Positions 34,155 through 44,285 of a stretch of DNA of 64,000 nucleotides are shown here, one piece after another. The DNA lies in the NCBI RefSeq assembly GCF_003352085.1, contig NZ_CP025804.1, positions 2,418,001-2,482,000 of the forward strand. The letters are read 5' to 3'. The notes beneath the pieces were generated by a model. It was given only the letters and a program-made list of their open reading frames with translations. It was not told where the DNA came from and ran no database searches. The translations under genes and the position numbers were made by a program. Source of the stretch: Sulfitobacter sp. SK012 (GTDB lineage: Bacteria > Pseudomonadota > Alphaproteobacteria > Rhodobacterales > Rhodobacteraceae). Each line of letters starts with the position of its first letter. Position 1 is the first letter of the stretch.

Positions 34155-35120
34155 ATGAAAACCTCATTTTTAAACACCGCTTCTTCCGCCGTCATCGCCG
34201 CTGCGTTGCTCTTTGCCCCGATGGCGACGACCAGTTTTGCCGCTGAACCCAATGACAACAACGTTCGGTTCAATTCGGCACAGATTGATGGCCTAAACAT
34301 CGCCTACCGCGAGGCAGGGGATCCCGCAAACCCGACCGTTTTACTGCTGCACGGCTTTCCCACCTCGTCGCATATGTTTCGCAACCTGATCCCCGAATTG
34401 GCGGAAAACTATCACGTCATCGCCCCTGATTATCCCGGCTACGGCGCATCAGACATGCCTGATGCGGCCGATTACGAATACTCATTTGCAAACACTGCTG
34501 AGGTCATCACCCAGTTGCTGGATCAAAAGAACGTTGATGACTACGCGGTTTATCTTATGGATTACGGCGCACCTGTTGGGTTCCGGATGTTTGCAGAACA
34601 CCCAGAAAGAGTGTCTGGATTTATCATCCAGAACGGCAACGCTTACGAGGAAGGGTTGAAGGAATTCTGGGACCCGCTCAAAGCGTATTGGGCCGATCCT
34701 TCTGCTGAAAATGGCGACCAGCTGCGCGGGTTTCTAGAGATGGATGCGACCAAGTGGCAGTTTACCCACGGCACCCAAAAGCCCGAAGCAATCAGCCCTG
34801 ATAACTTCTGGCATGTTCAGTACTTGCTCGACCGTCCCGGTAACCAAGAAGTGCAGCTTGAGATGTTTTTGGACTACGGCGCAAACGTTGCCGAATACAC
34901 CAAATGGCAAGCCTTGTTCCGTGAGCATCAAACACCGGCGCTGCTGATGTGGGGCAAGAACGACCACATTTTCCCAGCTGACGGCGCTCATCCTTACAAA
35001 CGGGATCTTGAGAATTTGGAGTTTCATCTTCTCGATACGGGCCACTTCGCGCTTGAGGAATATGGCGATGAGATCGCAGGCCGGATGAATGAATTTTTGG
35101 ACCGCAATACTAAGCCATAA
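34155..35120 (+). CDS. Secreted alpha/beta hydrolase with Asp nucleophile (epoxide hydrolase/haloalkane dehalogenase-like)
   Basis: A 321-residue protein with a signal peptide (cleaved near TSFAAEP). The oxyanion-hole motif [13 protein letters not shown], a catalytic elbow with Asp not Ser ([10 protein letters not shown]), a late Asp (WGKNDHIFP) and catalytic His ([10 protein letters not shown]) are present. An Asp nucleophile points to epoxide hydrolase or haloalkane dehalogenase chemistry. Third gene of the TetR operon; the product would act in the periplasm on reactive or halogenated compounds. Confidence 0.83.
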   Translation: MKTSFLNTASSAVIAAALLFAPMATTSFAAEPNDNNVRFNSAQIDGLNIAYREAGDPANPTVLLLHGFPTSSHMFRNLIPELAENYHVIAPDYPGYGASDMPDAADYEYSFANTAEVITQLLDQKNVDDYAVYLMDYGAPVGFRMFAEHPERVSGFIIQNGNAYEEGLKEFWDPLKAYWADPSAENGDQLRGFLEMDATKWQFTHGTQKPEAISPDNFWHVQYLLDRPGNQEVQLEMFLDYGANVAEYTKWQALFREHQTPALLMWGKNDHIFPADGAHPYKRDLENLEFHLLDTGHFALEEYGDEIAGRMNEFLDRNTKP

Positions 35121-35140
35121 ACCACCTCTGCTTATCGTTT

Positions 35141-35160
35141 GGGCCGGCTCAGACCGGCCC
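35141..35160. repeat. GC-rich hairpin between hydrolase and GST genes
   Basis: GGGCCGG, a six-base loop and CCGGCCC form a stable stem in the 120-base gap, about 20 bases after the hydrolase stop. No T-run follows, so it may only attenuate or stabilise the mRNA; the downstream genes could also be read from here. Confidence 0.5.
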
Positions 35161-35240
35161 AGACACCTCAATGAAGTTAGTAAGACCGTTGGCGTTCAAT
35201 TCGCCCTAACCTCAATGTTTGCAAAGCGAGGAGATCGAAA

Positions 35241-35966
35241 ATGTCAGAGCATCTCACCTTATATTCAGCTTGGTATTGCCCCTTTGCTCAACGGACATGG
35301 GCGACGTTGGAACACCTGGAAATTCCGTACAATTACCGTGAAACGGACCCGTATCATAAATCGCCGGAATGGATGGATATTTCACGCGGGACGGGCCAGG
35401 TTCCGGTCCTTGAAATTACAGAAGACAAAGGGAAACCGCTTCGTGTTCCAGATTCACTTCGGTCCATGGAGTTTCTGGATGATCTCCAGAATGAGGGCGT
35501 TGAATTAGGCGAAAATGGCGCATCGCGCCGTGCAGATGCCCGTTACTGGCTAGATCTTCAGAAGACAGAGATTATTCCATATTTCTATCGTTTTCTGAAG
35601 GCAGATCGCGGCAGTGCCGAGGCTGATCACGCCAGAGAGCAGATGTTGGACAGTTTGCAAAAACTTGCGAAGGCCATGCCTTCGGAAGGGCCATATTTTG
35701 CGGGGCATACCCCAAACGTCGTTGATTTTGCATTCGCCCCATTCGCACTGCGGATCGAACTTATCTTGGGGCATTACAAAGACTTCGTCTTACCCACATC
35801 AGGTCAAGAATGGACACGCTATGCGACGTGGTGGGCGGCTATGAAAACCCATCCCGCGTTGCTTAGAACCATGCCTGAGTATGAGACATACGAGGCACGT
35901 TTGATCGAGTTTTATCTGCCTTACAGCCAAGGTGGCGGCCAAGAAGACGTCACAAATCTTGTCTGA
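35241..35966 (+). CDS. Glutathione S-transferase (omega-like)
   Basis: A 241-residue cytosolic protein with a thioredoxin-like N-terminus containing the candidate active Cys in YSAWYCPFAQRTW (CPFAQR, an omega-type motif), a substrate binding strand (GQVPVLEITE, PDSLRSMEFLDD), and a helical C-terminal domain. GAGGAG precedes ATG 35241. It probably conjugates or reduces electrophiles with glutathione, fitting the detoxification theme. Confidence 0.88.
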   Translation: MSEHLTLYSAWYCPFAQRTWATLEHLEIPYNYRETDPYHKSPEWMDISRGTGQVPVLEITEDKGKPLRVPDSLRSMEFLDDLQNEGVELGENGASRRADARYWLDLQKTEIIPYFYRFLKADRGSAEADHAREQMLDSLQKLAKAMPSEGPYFAGHTPNVVDFAFAPFALRIELILGHYKDFVLPTSGQEWTRYATWWAAMKTHPALLRTMPEYETYEARLIEFYLPYSQGGGQEDVTNLV

Positions 35967-36002
35967 ACATCTACCAAATTCTGTCCATTAGGAGCTTTTA
36001 CA

Positions 36003-36524
36003 ATGGAAACCGTCGAAATCTTTGGCATTCAATTCATCCTGAGCGTGATTGTCTTTGCGCTCATCGCCAGATGGTATGTAACGCCTTGGCTATCTGAAAA
36101 AACACTGCAGGTCGCATTGGCGATATTGATCCTTCCACACGCGTTTCGTCACATTGGCTTAACTTTTTTGACCCCCGCGGTCGTCAGCGATGCGATGCCA
36201 AGTTCGTTTGCAATTGCGGCAGGCTACGGTGACTTTGCCAGCGGTCTTCTTGCCATATTGGCTCTGGTCGCACTGCATAGAAACTGGGGGCCAGCCATTG
36301 GTCTTGTTTGGATCTTCAGCATCGTTGGCTCAGTCGATCTGCTGAATGCGCTGCGCCAAGTTGAGGCCGTGCCGCACTTTGGTGCCGCCTGGTACATCCC
36401 GACTTTCTTAGTTCCGCTGTTGATCGTCACCCATGTGATGGTTTTTGTCCGGCTCGTTCGTCGGAGCCAGCCCGCCAACAAATCAATTCAGTCCCACTCC
36501 GCCTCGGCACATCATGCGCAGTAG
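36003..36524 (+). CDS. Four-helix membrane protein of the TetR operon
   Basis: A 173-residue membrane protein with about four to five hydrophobic helices (FILSVIVFALIARWYV, VALAILILPHAFRHIGL, FASGLLAILALVALH, FLVPLLIVTHVMVFV) and a conserved-looking HAFRHIG segment. No family recognised. AGGAG lies upstream. It is the last gene of the TetR operon and could transport or modify the operon's substrate. Confidence 0.72.
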   Translation: METVEIFGIQFILSVIVFALIARWYVTPWLSEKTLQVALAILILPHAFRHIGLTFLTPAVVSDAMPSSFAIAAGYGDFASGLLAILALVALHRNWGPAIGLVWIFSIVGSVDLLNALRQVEAVPHFGAAWYIPTFLVPLLIVTHVMVFVRLVRRSQPANKSIQSHSASAHHAQ

Positions 36525-36945
36525 CAATCAATGCTCTACATCAATCGTCCCCAACTTCGGCAGGGAGTAACTATGAACGCTGGATTAGAGTTGAGTTAAC
36601 TCCTATGTCTGGTCGCGACTAAATCCTAAAAAAAGGCGAACGATCTCACGTTTTTGCGTGCGACCGACCCGCACCATTCAACAAGAACCTCGCAGCGGTT
36701 CATCCTGAAATACTTCGTGGCGCTTCGTTGTTGTCGAATTTTGATTGATTGAGATCAGAGGCGTATATGGCCGCGAAACAATTCGACAATCGCCGACTCC
36801 AAAGAAGACCCTTGGCTGGTTACTCTTATTGGGCCAAGGGCCTAATTTTCTGCCCAATTGTGTTTCGGATGACCCATCTGGTGATCTTCGTTTGGTCCCA
36901 AGGTGCTTTGCCGATGAGCTGACGCCAGACTAATTCCTCAGATTT
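36525..36945. other. 421-base intergenic region
   Basis: Between the convergent TetR operon and the lipoprotein gene. I see short direct repeats of unclear meaning and no protein-like frame; no clean terminator stem with a T-run was found. Confidence 0.45.
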
Positions 36946-38061
36946 TTATCTTAGAATTCTAATTGGCGTTCTTGCCAGCAGATCTTCGAAAGTTGAGCTT
37001 CTGCCAGTTGTGCCAAAATTGCTATTTGAACTTAGCCCGGCACCGATCAGTTGGACGACTTCTGGGGATCCTGCAAACTTCGAGTGACTGCCTGAGTTGG
37101 AATCCTCAACCTGCCCAAGATCGATGACGGTGACCCCGAAACGTTCTTCAAGCTGCTGTCCATCAGCGGCTCCGACGCGCGGAACGCCCCCTGCAATGCG
37201 ACGAGACAACCGAAGCGCTGCGTCATCCTTGGAAATCAGAAGGAACATCTTTTCTGTAATCGCATGAGGCAAGACAGCCATCTGTGTTTCGAACACATCA
37301 ATGTCAATGTCCGGGGACGCGAGGATGATATGGTTAATTCGCGAACCTTCGTCAAATTTTGCGGTATCTCGCTGGCTCACGAGACCTTCCATCGTCAGAA
37401 AGGTACCCATGGAATGCGCGAATATGTCGACGCTTTCAGCCCGTGTGTTGGCCAAAATTTCACCCATTTTCTGGAGTTGTGGGCGCGCGACAAGTGCACT
37501 GTTGAGATCGTAGACATAACGGCTTCCTTTTGCCGCCGAAGCCCAAGTGAACAGCACAGGCACACCTTTGAAACCAGTGTCTTCTACGAATTGTGAAAGC
37601 CTCAGCACCGCATCGCTTGCTGTGTTGTTAAAGCCGTGGATGAAAATCAGCAGCTCTCGGTCACCCGCCGGACGCTTGGCAAGCTCACGGTTAATTTGGT
37701 TAACAAAAGAGGTGTCCGTTGCATAAACAATGGGGTTAACGACCGTGAACTCAGTGCGCGGATCAGGCGGAAGCCGATCGGGCCGTTCTAACATCCCGGT
37801 TACGTGGGTCGGTGGGACCGTCGCATCTACCGATGCAAGGCCAAGTTCCGGTGCCCTGACCGATGAGTAAAATGCGCCGGTAACCTCAGAAGAGCCACGC
37901 GTCGACATGATAAACATACGGTGCTTTGTGAGGTTAGCCACGGTACCAATCGGGATCTCTTCGTTGGTGATCCCGATAATCTGCGGTGCCCGGGAGCATC
38001 CGACCAAAACAAGCAAAAGGAACGTGGCAACCAAAGATCTGGTGCGAAAGTGACCGTTCAT
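36946..38061 (-). CDS. Alpha/beta hydrolase lipoprotein (DUF900-type)
   Basis: A 371-residue envelope lipoprotein: lipobox LLVLVGCSR at the N-terminus. The hydrolase domain has LLIFIHGFNNTASDAVLRL (oxyanion region) and the nucleophile elbow FAHSMGTFLTM. DUF900 proteins are putative esterases or lipases. The start ATG 38061 has GGAGAG upstream; a longer reading is not supported by a signal peptide. It faces away from the DMT permease gene. Confidence 0.82.
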   Translation of the reverse strand: MNGHFRTRSLVATFLLLVLVGCSRAPQIIGITNEEIPIGTVANLTKHRMFIMSTRGSSEVTGAFYSSVRAPELGLASVDATVPPTHVTGMLERPDRLPPDPRTEFTVVNPIVYATDTSFVNQINRELAKRPAGDRELLIFIHGFNNTASDAVLRLSQFVEDTGFKGVPVLFTWASAAKGSRYVYDLNSALVARPQLQKMGEILANTRAESVDIFAHSMGTFLTMEGLVSQRDTAKFDEGSRINHIILASPDIDIDVFETQMAVLPHAITEKMFLLISKDDAALRLSRRIAGGVPRVGAADGQQLEERFGVTVIDLGQVEDSNSGSHSKFAGSPEVVQLIGAGLSSNSNFGTTGRSSTFEDLLARTPIRILR

Positions 38062-38512
38062 AGCGTCTCTCCAAAGAACCTTGCTTGCAGGGATGCATCT
38101 ACAGGCTTGTTTCACATCCCAATGGCGGAACGCGTTTTGGCGCACCTTGCCTTGGCTTTGCGCTCCTATCAAGTCCTCGAAAGGACATTCTCCAAGTTGA
38201 TTTTGCCTTCTTTGGCTGAATATTCACTTTGCGCCGGGTTTCAGGGGCGGTGCGATCTGCATGAACCTAGGGCTGTACTGGCAAAAGTGAGGACGATCGT
38301 AATGCCAATGGAATCTAGCCAGTCCGATGAGGTTCGCCGGCAACCATGGTCACGACTTAATACTGGATCTGCTCAAACCGATGTGGTCACTGCTGCGACA
38401 GCAGTGCAATAAGACAAAATATAAGTAGCGGTTCCCCACGGCCGCGACATTACCCGTTACGCCTTGCACAACAGCATGGTCCAACACCTCAACACAGCAG
38501 AACGCAGGCCTC
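38062..38512. other. 451-base divergent intergenic region
   Basis: Between the lipoprotein hydrolase (minus) and the DMT permease (plus). It must hold both promoters. No ORF with recognisable motifs or operator palindrome is evident. Confidence 0.45.
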
Positions 38513-39418
38513 ATGGAACTTTGGATACCGATCACGATTGCAGCGGCGTTTTTGCAAAACCTGCGTTCAACCCTGCAAAAGCACCTCACCGGCGTCATGG
38601 GCACAACCGGGGCGACCTTTGTCAGGTTTGGCTTTGGGGTTCCGTTTGCGGCGCTCTATTGCGCAATCCTCATTTGGGGGCTGGGCTATAATACGCCAAC
38701 CCTCTCGCTAGGGTTCTTCTTTTGGGTGGTCATCGGCGCATTGGCGCAAATCATGGCGACATTCCTTTTGGTCTACCTCTTTTCATTGCGTAGTTTTGCT
38801 GTGGGCACGGCGTATTCGCGCACAGAGCCTATGCAGACGGCCATTTTTGCCTTTGTCTTGTTTGGAGCTGAGTTCAGCATTGGTGCGATTTTTGCCATCG
38901 GGATCGCGGTTGTCGGGGTCATTTTGATCTCGGTCGCGCAAACCAAGATCACCCTTCAGACGCTTGTAACCTCTTTGTTCAGCCGTACGGCTCTGATTGG
39001 GCTTGGTGCGGGCACGCTGTTTGGGCTTGCCGCTGTTGGATTTCAAACGGCGGCGCGCAGCGTCGGCTCGGATTTCTTTCTTGTTCAGGCATCCACGACA
39101 CTCTTGATCGGCATTTCATTCCAAACAACCGTCATGCTGATCTATATGATCCTCCGAGATCCTTCTGAACTTGTCCGCGTTCGTCGCGCGTGGAAGCCCG
39201 GTCTGATGGTTGGTTTTGTCGGTGCTACAGCGACATTCGGTTGGTTCGCGGCGTTTACCTTACAACAGGCCGCCTTAGTTAAGGTTGTCGCGCAAATTGA
39301 GATGTTATTCAGCTTTGCATCGAGCGTTTTCATATTCAAAGAAGTCATCAACAAGATCGAAATTCTGGGATGTATCTTGATCGTCAGCAGCATCATCTGT
39401 CTGGTTTTGGTGACATGA
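38513..39418 (+). CDS. DMT-superfamily (EamA) permease
   Basis: A 301-residue inner-membrane protein with about ten helices, laid out as two EamA-like repeats. Typical conserved segments (TFVRFGFGVPFAALY, AYSRTEPMQTAIFAF, KVVAQIEMLFSFASSVFIFKE) match drug/metabolite permeases, which export or import amino acids or metabolites. The substrate is not identifiable. It is a single gene on its strand. Confidence 0.85.
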   Translation: MELWIPITIAAAFLQNLRSTLQKHLTGVMGTTGATFVRFGFGVPFAALYCAILIWGLGYNTPTLSLGFFFWVVIGALAQIMATFLLVYLFSLRSFAVGTAYSRTEPMQTAIFAFVLFGAEFSIGAIFAIGIAVVGVILISVAQTKITLQTLVTSLFSRTALIGLGAGTLFGLAAVGFQTAARSVGSDFFLVQASTTLLIGISFQTTVMLIYMILRDPSELVRVRRAWKPGLMVGFVGATATFGWFAAFTLQQAALVKVVAQIEMLFSFASSVFIFKEVINKIEILGCILIVSSIICLVLVT

Positions 39419-39522
39419 ATGGCTGCGTTGTCCCTTATGCTTGTGATGCCTCGACCTTTGAAACGGTCACAGACGGCACATAGGTTTGCTTTGAAGCTAT
39501 GCTTAATGTGATAGCCCAATCC

Positions 39523-40296
39523 TCACCGTGAAACGGGTGGTTCGCTTTGCTCAAACGCTGCAACTAGAACGCCATAAGCACTCTGACATCGCTTGTTCAG
39601 ATAAGCATCCACGCCGACCACGGGGCTAGGCGCAGCGGATGGACGTGCTTCGATTTTACTCAGGCGGGCGCTGGCGGTAGGATCTCCACCACCACCTAAC
39701 TGAGTTGCTTTGTGGCTCACGTAGCGGTTCTCCAGTTGAGGTGATAAATCCAACCAGTTGCCGATTTGGTCGACAACACTGTCGGGATCATCAAGCAGCC
39801 GCTCAGCGGTTAGACCAAATCTACGTTCGGGTGAAAACGTCTGCCAGCGCTGCGCTAAACTTTCGAGCCTGTTTGCGTAGTAAAGCGCCGCCTGCCCCGG
39901 TTCACGCACCTCCTGCAAAGAAGTCGCCGCTGCGAGTTTTACAATTGACGCTACCGCCGGCCCCGGAGCTCGCACCAGAAATATCGCGCGTGCGTCAGCA
40001 AACGCTTGGGGTGCCTTAACGTCCAGATGGTCATGAAGGACCTTATCAAACAGGAACTTTGCGCGCGGTTCATAGGCGCGTCGCCGTGCCACGTTCACCA
40101 ACACCTGACCGGGGCTGTTTGCTTCGGTATGCGTCACATGGGTTTCGCCATACCCTGAAATCGCCGGGTGGCTGCATAGCACATTTGACAACGCCGTCGT
40201 CGCTGACCGCATATGCGACAGAACAAGGATCATCCTTGAATACCGTGCTTGAGGGGCAAAGGCCGCGACATTCTTCCCGACAAACGCCTTTGTCAT
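39523..40296 (-). CDS. Sulfotransferase-family protein
   Basis: A protein of about 257 residues if started at MTKAFVGKN (40296); an earlier TTG at 40377 would add 27 residues and is less likely. A PAPS-binding P-loop-like element is seen in LVLSHMRSATTALSNVL, a second site in AIFLVRAPGPAVASI with the 3'-phosphate Arg/Ser region, and the C-terminus shows the helical part typical of the family. At the edge of the polysaccharide cluster it could sulfate the polymer or a glycolipid. Confidence 0.72.
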   Translation of the reverse strand: MTKAFVGKNVAAFAPQARYSRMILVLSHMRSATTALSNVLCSHPAISGYGETHVTHTEANSPGQVLVNVARRRAYEPRAKFLFDKVLHDHLDVKAPQAFADARAIFLVRAPGPAVASIVKLAAATSLQEVREPGQAALYYANRLESLAQRWQTFSPERRFGLTAERLLDDPDSVVDQIGNWLDLSPQLENRYVSHKATQLGGGGDPTASARLSKIEARPSAAPSPVVGVDAYLNKRCQSAYGVLVAAFEQSEPPVSR

Positions 40297-40456
40297 ATCG
40301 CGCGTTGGAAATCCCACAGACAATGCCTCATCAAAAAGAATACCCGTAATAGTAGGTATTGCGGGACTATAGTGCAATTATAAAGTGCATTGATGCCTTT
40401 AAGTTTCACCGCAATCTGGCTAACCTTTGCTCAGCTTTCCTTACAGCGTGCAGCCC

Positions 40457-41878
40457 ATGCAGTTTTTGACCACGACACCTTTGGCCCTTCTTCTATTTGG
40501 CGCTATTTTGCTGCTCGGACCGGTTCGTGGGCTGTGGTGTTTCTTTCTGTCTATGCCCTTGGGGAGTGCTGCCGCGCTTGGTCTTACTGGGCTGGGCACC
40601 CTGTCGATGCCGGACTTCTGCATCGTGGCTCTTTGGGTCTCGTTGCTCTTTCATAGGGTCGGGCTGGCAAATCTTGCCGGTACACTCAAGCCTGGCCAAC
40701 CCGGTTTTCTACTGCTGCTCGTATTGGTCATTTCCGCCATTGGTGCAATCTTTATGCCCCGTGTGATGACAGGTTGGACCGACGTTTTTGTCGTCGCCTC
40801 CCAAGCTGGGTCCGACACACTGGTATTGTAGCCGCTCGCACCCTCTGGGGTCAATCTGACCCAACTCGCAAGGCTCGGACTTGCTGCGTCTGCCTTTGTC
40901 GTTCTGGCCACGGTCTTTCGGCTCGATGGCTCGGAACAGCAGGTGCAGCGCGCAGTTGTCGTCGCATCCTTGGTGCATTTGGTTCTGTCGATCGTGGATT
41001 TGGTATCCTATGAGTTGGGTCTGCCAGATTTGCTGGACCCGTTGCGTACAGCGCAATTTCTGATGTTGGACAATCAGCAGATTTTTGGTGTCAAACGGCT
41101 GGTCGGTGGATTTCCCGAACCGTCGTCGTTCAGCTTTTATACAATCGGGCTTTATGGCTATTGGTTGCGCCTGTGGTTTGGCGCCAAACGGTCGCGTCTT
41201 GCAGGGGCCATGCTGCTGATCACTTCAGTCTTGTTGCTGCGGTCAACCTCGACATCGGCCTATGCGACAATGGGCACCTTTACGGCCTTGTTTGTTGTTT
41301 GGCATTTCGGGGCTGCGCTGCGCGAGAAAAAGCCGATGACAGCGTTTGTTGTGCTGGGGGCCACCCTACCGCTGGTCTTGGGGGTCTTGTTGGCAGCTTA
41401 CGGTTTGTTGCCCAACCTGCGTGCCATGATCGATGGGATGTTCGTGACCAAAATCGCCAGTGATTCCGGCGTGGAGCGATTGGTATGGAACCTTCAGGCG
41501 CTCCGAAACTTTCGTGACACTTACGGATTTGGTGCCGGCCTAGGCAGCGTGCGCGCATCAAGCTGGCTTGTGTCATGCTTGGGCAGTCTGGGCTTGATCG
41601 GGACTGGGGTTTTTGTGTGGTTCATCGCAGCAGTCACAACGGCCCGACCCAACGGCCCACATAGCGCCACAGCGAAGGTTGAGACCGCGGCGGCGCTTCA
41701 GGCGGGCTGCCTTGCAATCCTATTGCAATCGCTTATCACGAAACCCTACCCCAATCTCGAAGCCCCGTTTTTCGCAATGGCGGGCATTGCAGTTGGTCTT
41801 TTGCGACATGTGCAAACAACTCAAAGCGCTACATCGCGGTCTCCCTTTTTTGGTCGAAACCGCATCAAACCGATCTAA
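40457..41878 (+). pseudogene. Wzy-type polysaccharide polymerase interrupted by an in-frame amber codon
   Basis: One open frame of about 473 codons is broken only by TAG at 40829-40831 (codon 125; LVL-TAG-PLAPSGVNLTQL). Both halves are membrane-rich and in the same frame. The N-terminal part has helices (LALLLFGAILLLG, FLLLLVLVISAIGAIF); the C-terminal part carries the polymerase-like LRSTSTSAYATMGTFTALFVV and GAGLGSVRASSWLVSCLGSLGLIG. A CAG to TAG change would explain the lesion. Expected role: polymerising lipid-linked repeat units in the inner membrane. It may be inactive, or made by readthrough; or the window has a sequencing error. Confidence 0.78.
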
Positions 41879-42000
41879 GAAGGGTACCGCTCGCCTTATA
41901 TTCCCTCTGGGCGAGATAGTATCTATCTTACTGCACGTTTAGGGTGTATTTATGGTATCTAACCTCACCCCAAGCACCCAATGACAGAGACCTGATATCG

Positions 42001-43350
42001 ATGACCTCAGCCGCCAGTCCAATTCAATCCCCATTCCGGCAACCTGGTCAGGACTTCCCTCGAAAAGCCCTGAAATATGTATGGCGTAACTTTGGTGTCC
42101 GTCAGCTCGTGCTCGAGAACCGTCTGCGCAAATCGCGCCGTGAATGGGATCAGCTAAAGGCAATCTGTGCCCCGGTTGCGCCTTCAAAGAGCATCCTAAT
42201 CATCCCTTCGGATCCCTATGCCCTGACAACGTCTGTGGGGGATCAAGCGATGATCGGCTCCATCATGGCATATTGGCGCAAGAAACGACCCGGCCATGCG
42301 TTCTATTTTGCGACGGCGAACGCCGATGCGGATAGGGCTGCGACAGGGTTGGGCGCCCAACCGCTTCGAATGATGGGCAAGGATATGTCCATGCCGCATG
42401 TTCACGGCGTCCTCAAATCCCATAGGTTTGCCACCGCAATTTTGATGGGCGCCGATGGCCTGGACGGCAGTTACGATCCTTCGTTTTCTGGCCAACAGCT
42501 TATGGTGTTGGATTTGGCAGCCCGGCTGGGTGCTGCGGGGTATGTCACGGGTTTCAGCGTCAGCAAGGCTTTTGATGCCGGCGTTCAGCGCATCTTTGCG
42601 GATCTGCACCCTTCCATTCAGATCAATCTGCGCGACCCTTTGTCCTTTGAGCGGTTTCGCGATCAGACCAACGTGCCTGCTCGTCAAGTGGCAGATGTTG
42701 CTTTCTTGCTGCCTGCGCAAACAACCGCGCGGATGGAGCCGACGCTTGGTTGGATCGCACAGCAAAAGGCATCAGGGCACCGCGTTGTTGCGGTCAACTT
42801 CCATCCCTTGTTGCTTGAGCTGTCAGATCGCGCGCAGTTTCCCAAACTCGTTGATACCTTTGCGATGATCCACAAAGACCTCGCGGCCAATGAGAACCTT
42901 TCCCTGTTGTTGCTTAGCCATGATCAACGGGGTGCGTCTTCGGATGCTTTGGGATTGGATCCCCTTTTTGACGCGCTTAAATCCGATCTGGGCGCTCGAC
43001 TTTGTCAGCCCAGCGAACAGTTGAGTGCACCCGAAATCAAGGGACTGGTTAAGTCTCTGGATGCTGTGGTGTCGGGGCGGATGCACCTCATGATTGCCAG
43101 CATCGGAGCAGGCACACCTGTTTATGGCATCGATTATAAGGACAAGATGGAGGGGCTCTTGATGCTGCTTGGCCTAGAGACAACTGGCTTGTCCACGGCG
43201 GCTGATATCTTGGAAAACCCCGATAAAGTTGCCGCAGGGATCGAGTGTTTCTTGGATGAATTGCCCGCTGAGCAGGCCAAGATCGCCACCCGCATTGATG
43301 CGATCAAAGCATTGGCTTTGCAAAATTTTGAGGAACCCACATCTGCATGA
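42001..43350 (+). CDS. Polysaccharide pyruvyltransferase-family protein
   Basis: A 449-residue cytosolic enzyme with the polysaccharide pyruvyl transferase (CsaB/WcaK-like) fold: SVGDQAMIGSIMAYW near the start, LMGADGLDGSYDPS, and SGRMHLMIASIGAGTPVYGIDYKDKMEGLL in the C-terminal half, which is the family's ligand-binding site. It would transfer pyruvate from PEP to a sugar of the polymer. Start ATG 42001. It overlaps the next gene by four bases. Confidence 0.82.
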   Translation: MTSAASPIQSPFRQPGQDFPRKALKYVWRNFGVRQLVLENRLRKSRREWDQLKAICAPVAPSKSILIIPSDPYALTTSVGDQAMIGSIMAYWRKKRPGHAFYFATANADADRAATGLGAQPLRMMGKDMSMPHVHGVLKSHRFATAILMGADGLDGSYDPSFSGQQLMVLDLAARLGAAGYVTGFSVSKAFDAGVQRIFADLHPSIQINLRDPLSFERFRDQTNVPARQVADVAFLLPAQTTARMEPTLGWIAQQKASGHRVVAVNFHPLLLELSDRAQFPKLVDTFAMIHKDLAANENLSLLLLSHDQRGASSDALGLDPLFDALKSDLGARLCQPSEQLSAPEIKGLVKSLDAVVSGRMHLMIASIGAGTPVYGIDYKDKMEGLLMLLGLETTGLSTAADILENPDKVAAGIECFLDELPAEQAKIATRIDAIKALALQNFEEPTSA

Positions 43351-44276
43351 AGGTCATGCTTAAGACCTTGCGTAACAGCGGTTTCGACTTGCTACGCTAC
43401 CTGCGCCACTCAGGTGCCGTGCGGAATGCAGATGACCCGGATGTATTGCGTGCGCATATTATGATGGACACCCACCGCATCGAAAAGGGGATGGCCTTGC
43501 CAGACCCAAGGCCGGGCTTTGGCCAAGACATGCTGCAGCGGTTAATGACAAACACGCGTGCTTTTGAAACCCAACTTGGTTCCGAATTCGCGACAATCTG
43601 GGCGCGGAGCGTTCTAGAGCATTACCGTAATTTTAATAGAGCCCACGCGATACGCTCGGATGTTGTCGATGGCTTTCTGGACAATTCTGAATTGTGCAGC
43701 GCGCTTGGTGGAATTACTCAGCTAAACACCGAAAGGTCGGATGAATTTGCCGAGGCGTTTCGCGCCCTTGCCCTGTCGCGCCATTCCGTTCGTCAGTTTT
43801 CTGATACGTCTGTAGATGCAAAGCTGATCCATGATGCCACCTTGATCGCAGCCAAGTCGCCTTCGGTTTGCAATCGCCAATCCGCCCGCCTGCACCACAT
43901 CACCGACCCTGATTTGAAACAAAAAGCGCTTGAAATCCAAGGCGGCAACCGAGGCTTTGGCGCGCAAATTCCTGAGCTGCTGATTGTAACTTCGGACCTA
44001 AGTAGTTTTCTGAGCAGTGCCGAGCGGTATCAATGTTGGATTGACGGTGGGTTGTTTGCGATGTCCTTGGTCTATGCGCTGCATTCCAAGGGTTTAGGCA
44101 CCTGCATGCTGAATTGGAGTGTGGATGCCAGTCGCGATATTGCCTTGCGCAAGCACGTCGACATTCCAGCGTCCGAAAATGTCATCGTGTTTATTGCCGT
44201 GGGCCATTTGCCCAAAAACCTGACGGTTGCGACCTCTCCACGCCGCCATGTAGAACAGATTTTGACCGTCCATTAA
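43347..44276 (+). CDS. Nitroreductase-family FMN protein
   Basis: A 309-residue enzyme. The N-terminal ~130 residues are variable with RIEKGMALPDPRPGFG typical of polysaccharide-cluster nitroreductases. The C-terminal half shows the FMN fold: SRHSVRQFSD, AAKSPSVCNRQSARLH, the final Arg and LPKNLTVATSPRRHVEQIL. Such proteins accompany pyruvyltransferases in capsule/EPS loci; the reaction is not established. The start overlaps the pyruvyltransferase gene (ATGA). Confidence 0.8.
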   Translation: MKVMLKTLRNSGFDLLRYLRHSGAVRNADDPDVLRAHIMMDTHRIEKGMALPDPRPGFGQDMLQRLMTNTRAFETQLGSEFATIWARSVLEHYRNFNRAHAIRSDVVDGFLDNSELCSALGGITQLNTERSDEFAEAFRALALSRHSVRQFSDTSVDAKLIHDATLIAAKSPSVCNRQSARLHHITDPDLKQKALEIQGGNRGFGAQIPELLIVTSDLSSFLSSAERYQCWIDGGLFAMSLVYALHSKGLGTCMLNWSVDASRDIALRKHVDIPASENVIVFIAVGHLPKNLTVATSPRRHVEQILTVH

Positions 44277-44285
44277 CGCCTCAAA

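Noticed and set aside
41879..42000. CTCGCC...GGGCGAG stem after the polymerase gene as a terminator
   Set aside because: Large loop and no T-run; insufficient to call.
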